From Haloarcula sp. DT43 (GTDB lineage Archaea; Halobacteriota; Halobacteria; Halobacteriales; Haloarculaceae), in NCBI RefSeq assembly GCF_037078405.1, contig NZ_JAYMGZ010000002.1:124001-188000 (forward strand): a stretch of 64,000 nucleotides of DNA, in the 5' to 3' direction. Numbering within the stretch: the stretch's first letter is position 1; the number at the start of each line of letters is the position of its first letter. Of this stretch, positions 61,666 to 64,000 are shown piece after piece. The translations under genes and the position numbers were made by a program. The notes under the pieces are model-generated. The model was not told the origin of the DNA. It searched no databases and saw only the letters and a program-made list of their open reading frames with translations.

Positions 61666-61813
61666 TCTCGTTCATCGATGAACGTCCTGGGGGCAAAACC
61701 CTTTCCATCCACAAATAAAACGTCAGCGCGCGTTTTGAAAGGTCTCGTGCTCTCTCAGCTAATAGCAGAGATATGGAGAATGGGGGGATTTTTGTACGGC
61801 GGGCGAGTAACCG

Positions 61814-63052
61814 ATGCTGATGCGTCCCCTCCCCGCAGTCGGTGTGATCCTCCTCATGGTCGTCTCGGTGGCCGCTCCGGTGGCCGGGTTCGCCCCGCCG
61901 GCACAGACCGCCGACGGCAGCGGTCAGTTGCCACAGATCACGGCCGTCGACAACACGACGAACCACCTGGCAATCCCGGCCAGCGACGTCATGTCGACGA
62001 CGTACAACCGGTCTTCGCTCGACGTCGGCGTCGCGGTCGCGGCCGGGTCCCGCGACATCCGGAGCGACTACGCGACGACGAACTTCGAGCGGCAGTTCTT
62101 CCAGCAGGACAGCGAACTCGCCCGCGACCGCCTGGTCGACGAGACGCTGACCGACATCGAGAGCCAGCGGACGGACCTGGAACGACGGCACCGGGTCGCA
62201 ATCCAGCGGTACGCCAGCGGTGCGATAACCGCCACGGAGTTCCTGCGACAGCGCGCGCTGGTCGACGCCGAGTCCCGGCAGCTGGCCGACCGGCTCGAAC
62301 GGGTTCGGACGGCCGCCGGCACCGCGCCGGACTACTCGCTGTCGCCGGACCAGCGCTTCCGGCTGGAGAACAACCGGGGCGTGCTCAGGACGTACCGCGG
62401 CCCGATAAGCCAGCGCATCAGCGCCGAAACCGCTGGGACGACCGAGCCCCACGCAGTGTACGTCGAGGCGTCCGCGGAGGGCTACATGCTGTCGACGGTC
62501 GCCGACGGGCGGTACACGCGCGAAACGTACCTCGGTCAGGACCGCGAGCCGACGGCGGTTGACCAGTTCGCCCAGACCGACGACCCCCTCGGTGCGGTCA
62601 ACACGCGGGCGGAGAGCCTCTACCCGTGGCTCTACAGCGAGCAGTACCCGTCCGTCCAGGCCTACGGCCGGAGCGCGATATACCAGATTCAGGCCGACCA
62701 CCCGAACGGACAGTTGACCGCCTACCTCGACGGCGGCACGACGAACGTCTTCTACGAAACCCAGCACCTCGAACTGACGACGGTCGACCGGTCGGAGGTG
62801 GCGACGAACGTGAACGGGTCGGTCCGCGTCCGCGTCCAGCAGTCCTTCGAGTCGGGACCGCTGCTACTCACGGTCACCGACAACAGCACGGGCGCTACGA
62901 CGGACGCGACCGTCCGGATAAACGGCAAGCGAATCGGAACCACCGGCGCTGACGGCGCTCTCTGGACGGTCGAACCCCGCGGGCAGTACACGGTCACCGC
63001 CACCACGCAGGCCGGCGACCGCGTGCGGGTCCCTGTCAGCGGGGCGGCGTAA
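61814..63052 (+). CDS. Secreted protein of unknown function
   Basis: This 412-residue protein has a signal peptide (MLMRPLPAVGVILLMVVSVAAPVAG). The first part (about 55-200) is helical with charged repeats (RDIRSDYATTNFERQFFQQDS; ERRHRVAIQRYASG). The second part is beta-rich and ends in a fold like a DUF7096/Ig-type domain (TVRINGKRIGTTGADGALWTVEPRGQYTVTA). An ATG at 61820 is an alternative. With the divergent membrane HTH gene it is a common haloarchaeal pairing. Confidence 0.7.
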   Translation: MLMRPLPAVGVILLMVVSVAAPVAGFAPPAQTADGSGQLPQITAVDNTTNHLAIPASDVMSTTYNRSSLDVGVAVAAGSRDIRSDYATTNFERQFFQQDSELARDRLVDETLTDIESQRTDLERRHRVAIQRYASGAITATEFLRQRALVDAESRQLADRLERVRTAAGTAPDYSLSPDQRFRLENNRGVLRTYRGPISQRISAETAGTTEPHAVYVEASAEGYMLSTVADGRYTRETYLGQDREPTAVDQFAQTDDPLGAVNTRAESLYPWLYSEQYPSVQAYGRSAIYQIQADHPNGQLTAYLDGGTTNVFYETQHLELTTVDRSEVATNVNGSVRVRVQQSFESGPLLLTVTDNSTGATTDATVRINGKRIGTTGADGALWTVEPRGQYTVTATTQAGDRVRVPVSGAA

Positions 63053-63100
63053 GCAAAGTGGACGACTGAGGGCGGCCCGGTGGCCGTCTCACGCCTGCCG

Positions 63101-63158
63101 TCACTCGGGCACTTGCGCAATCGTCGTAATCGCACACGGACTACCGGGCCGGGACTGC
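63101..63158 (-). repeat. Duplicated 3-prime end of the UbiE-like gene
   Basis: The 58 bases match 63255-63312 at 55 of 58 positions, offset 154. In the host frame the three differences are Arg to Cys, a silent Glu change and TAA to TGA. The copy has no start codon. It lies distal to element E3 from the gene. Confidence 0.95.
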
Positions 63159-63162
63159 CGTA

Positions 63163-63249
63163 CCACCTTTTTCCGGTTCGGGTGACCGTCGGCCACCACT
63201 CACCGCAAAAACGTGGATGAAAAAGCGGCCACTCACTTCACTCGTGGCC
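63163..63249 (-). repeat. Palindromic element E3 plus hairpin (87 bases) after the UbiE-like gene
   Basis: Outer arms are CCACCTTTTTC (63163-63173) and GAAAAAGCGG (63219-63228). An inner hairpin GGTGACC-GTC-GGCCACC (63181-63197) has one mismatch. A host-proximal hairpin GGCCAC...GTGGCC with an 11-base loop spans 63227-63249. Total length and internal positions equal those of the 27663-27749 unit; the 66-base parts match at about 47 of 66 positions. Confidence 0.9.
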
Positions 63250-63254
63250 GAGGG

Positions 63255-63875
63255 TTATTCGGGCACTTGCGCAATCGTCGTAATCGCACGCGGACTACCG
63301 GGCCGGGACTGCTGGATGTGGTGTTCGAACTCCTCGAACCCGGCCTCGGTGAACATCCTATCGGCCTCTTCCTCGTCGTAAAACAGCATGATGGCGTCGG
63401 CCATCTTCTGGAAGACGGTCGAGTTGGGGTAGTCGGGGCCGACGATGAGGACCCGGCCGCCGGGCTTCGTCAGCCGCCGGCACTCGGCGAGGGCCTCGAC
63501 GGGGTTGGGCCAGTACTCGATTGAGCCCGAGGACCACACGACGTCGAAGCTATCGTCCTTGAACGGTAGCCGCTCGGCGTCGCCGAGGTGGTAGCGGACG
63601 TCGCCGAACTTGCCGAACTTCTCGTAGGCTTTGGAGAGCTGGTGGGGGCTCTGGTCGAGCCCGTACACCGTGTCGACGTGTTCGAGGAGCCCCTCGGTGG
63701 CGAAGCCGGTGCCACAGCCGACGTCGAGAACCCTGTCGTCGGGCGAGAGGTCGAGCATGTCGATTGCCTCGTCGCGCATCCGCTCGTCCCAGATGAAGGG
63801 GTTGATCTGGTCGTACACCTTCGAGAGGTACTTGTAGAACGTCCGCGCGCGGGCTTTGTTCTCGAGGACTCCCAT
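63255..63875 (-). CDS. UbiE/VTE3-like methyltransferase
   Basis: This 206-residue class I methyltransferase has motif [15 protein letters not shown] at 49-62, motif II YGLDQS and a motif IV-like DVVWSSGSIEYWP. The C-terminal ADRMFTEAGFEEFEHHIQQ resembles the plant tocopherol/plastoquinone methyltransferase type. A role in menaquinone methylation is plausible but inferred. The gene ends in a TAA, five bases before the hairpin of E3. Confidence 0.86.
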   Translation of the reverse strand: MGVLENKARARTFYKYLSKVYDQINPFIWDERMRDEAIDMLDLSPDDRVLDVGCGTGFATEGLLEHVDTVYGLDQSPHQLSKAYEKFGKFGDVRYHLGDAERLPFKDDSFDVVWSSGSIEYWPNPVEALAECRRLTKPGGRVLIVGPDYPNSTVFQKMADAIMLFYDEEEADRMFTEAGFEEFEHHIQQSRPGSPRAITTIAQVPE

Positions 63876-64000
63876 CGCCGTCGGTTTGGGGCTTGGCGGT
63901 CATAATTCCCCGGATTTCGGCCGGTCCGTCACGCGCGGAAACTTCGCAACTACCAAATAGCCGCTCTGGCAACGCTCACATGATTAGAGAATGCCACGGC

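Noticed and set aside
60557-62767. A 736-codon minus-strand frame across two divergent genes
   Set aside because: It crosses the promoter gap and is antisense to the secreted-protein gene; no recognisable domain.

Overview
The window is chromosomal DNA from an extremely halophilic archaeon (class Halobacteria). GC is very high, nearly every predicted protein is rich in Asp and Glu, and several genes have a TATA-like box about 25-30 bases before an ATG with little or no leader. The gene set is haloarchaeal: eL39/eL31/aIF6/LX with prefoldin and FtsY, CDP-archaeol synthase, wyosine Taw1, CTP-type riboflavin kinase, PitA and Tat lipoproteins. A Haloarcula-like relative is a guess only. I saw no rRNA, intact tRNA, CRISPR array, transposase, integrase or origin.

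Layout. 1-5.5 kb: a MoxR ATPase cut by the window edge, the methionine pair metY-metX, and ketopantoate reductase. 5.7-12.9 kb: an enolase-superfamily sugar-acid dehydratase, a DUF502 protein, ilvE with a possible coupled 25-codon leader ORF, an RDD protein, rbkR-ribB, taw1, microproteins and an AhpD-like peroxidase. 13-18.3 kb: small membrane and regulatory genes, carS, and the tetrapyrrole operon hemC-cobA-hemD. 18.3-24.1 kb: PspA-like, DHH phosphoesterase and SppA-like genes. 24.2-29 kb: the chlorite-dismutase-family fusion pitA, a methyltransferase, and sufS-sufU separated by a repeat array. 29-36.5 kb: TPR, ThpR, ZIP transporter, then the translation/secretion block rpl39e-rpl31e-tif6-(small zinc genes)-LX-pfdA-ftsY. 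36.5-41.9 kb: sequon-rich lipoprotein, KDPG aldolase, cupin, AEC carrier, srp54, universal stress protein. 41.9-47.6 kb: a branched-chain amino-acid ABC operon (binding protein, H, M, G, F) with a thioredoxin-like gene at its end. 47.7-56.1 kb: lipoproteins, a split MgtE-like pair with a gate-domain protein, GNAT, CBS-MaoC, nuclease and molybdopterin proteins. 56.2-64 kb: HAD, UPF0201/UPF0200, prenyl synthase, etfBA, a membrane HTH protein, a secreted protein, and a UbiE-like methyltransferase.

How genes fit together. MetX makes O-acetylhomoserine for MetY. HemC, HemD and CobA run from porphobilinogen to precorrin-2, the entry to siroheme/haem and cobamides, and PitA is a possible later haem-branch protein. 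The sugar-acid dehydratase and KDPG aldolase fit the semi-phosphorylative Entner-Doudoroff route. FtsY and SRP54 form the protein-targeting GTPase pair.

Most unusual feature. Two loci 35 kb apart (27.48-27.82 kb, after sufS; 63.10-63.31 kb, after a methyltransferase gene) share one architecture. A host gene stop codon is followed by a 23-base hairpin, then a 66-base element bounded by CCACCTTTTTC/GAAAAAGGTGG-type inverted repeats, then a second copy of the last 58-63 bases of that same host gene. The hairpin-plus-element unit is exactly 87 bases at both loci with its parts in the same register. At the sufS locus the arrangement is repeated, and the second element has a different core. I know of no named family with this property, and it is the best candidate here for something undescribed.
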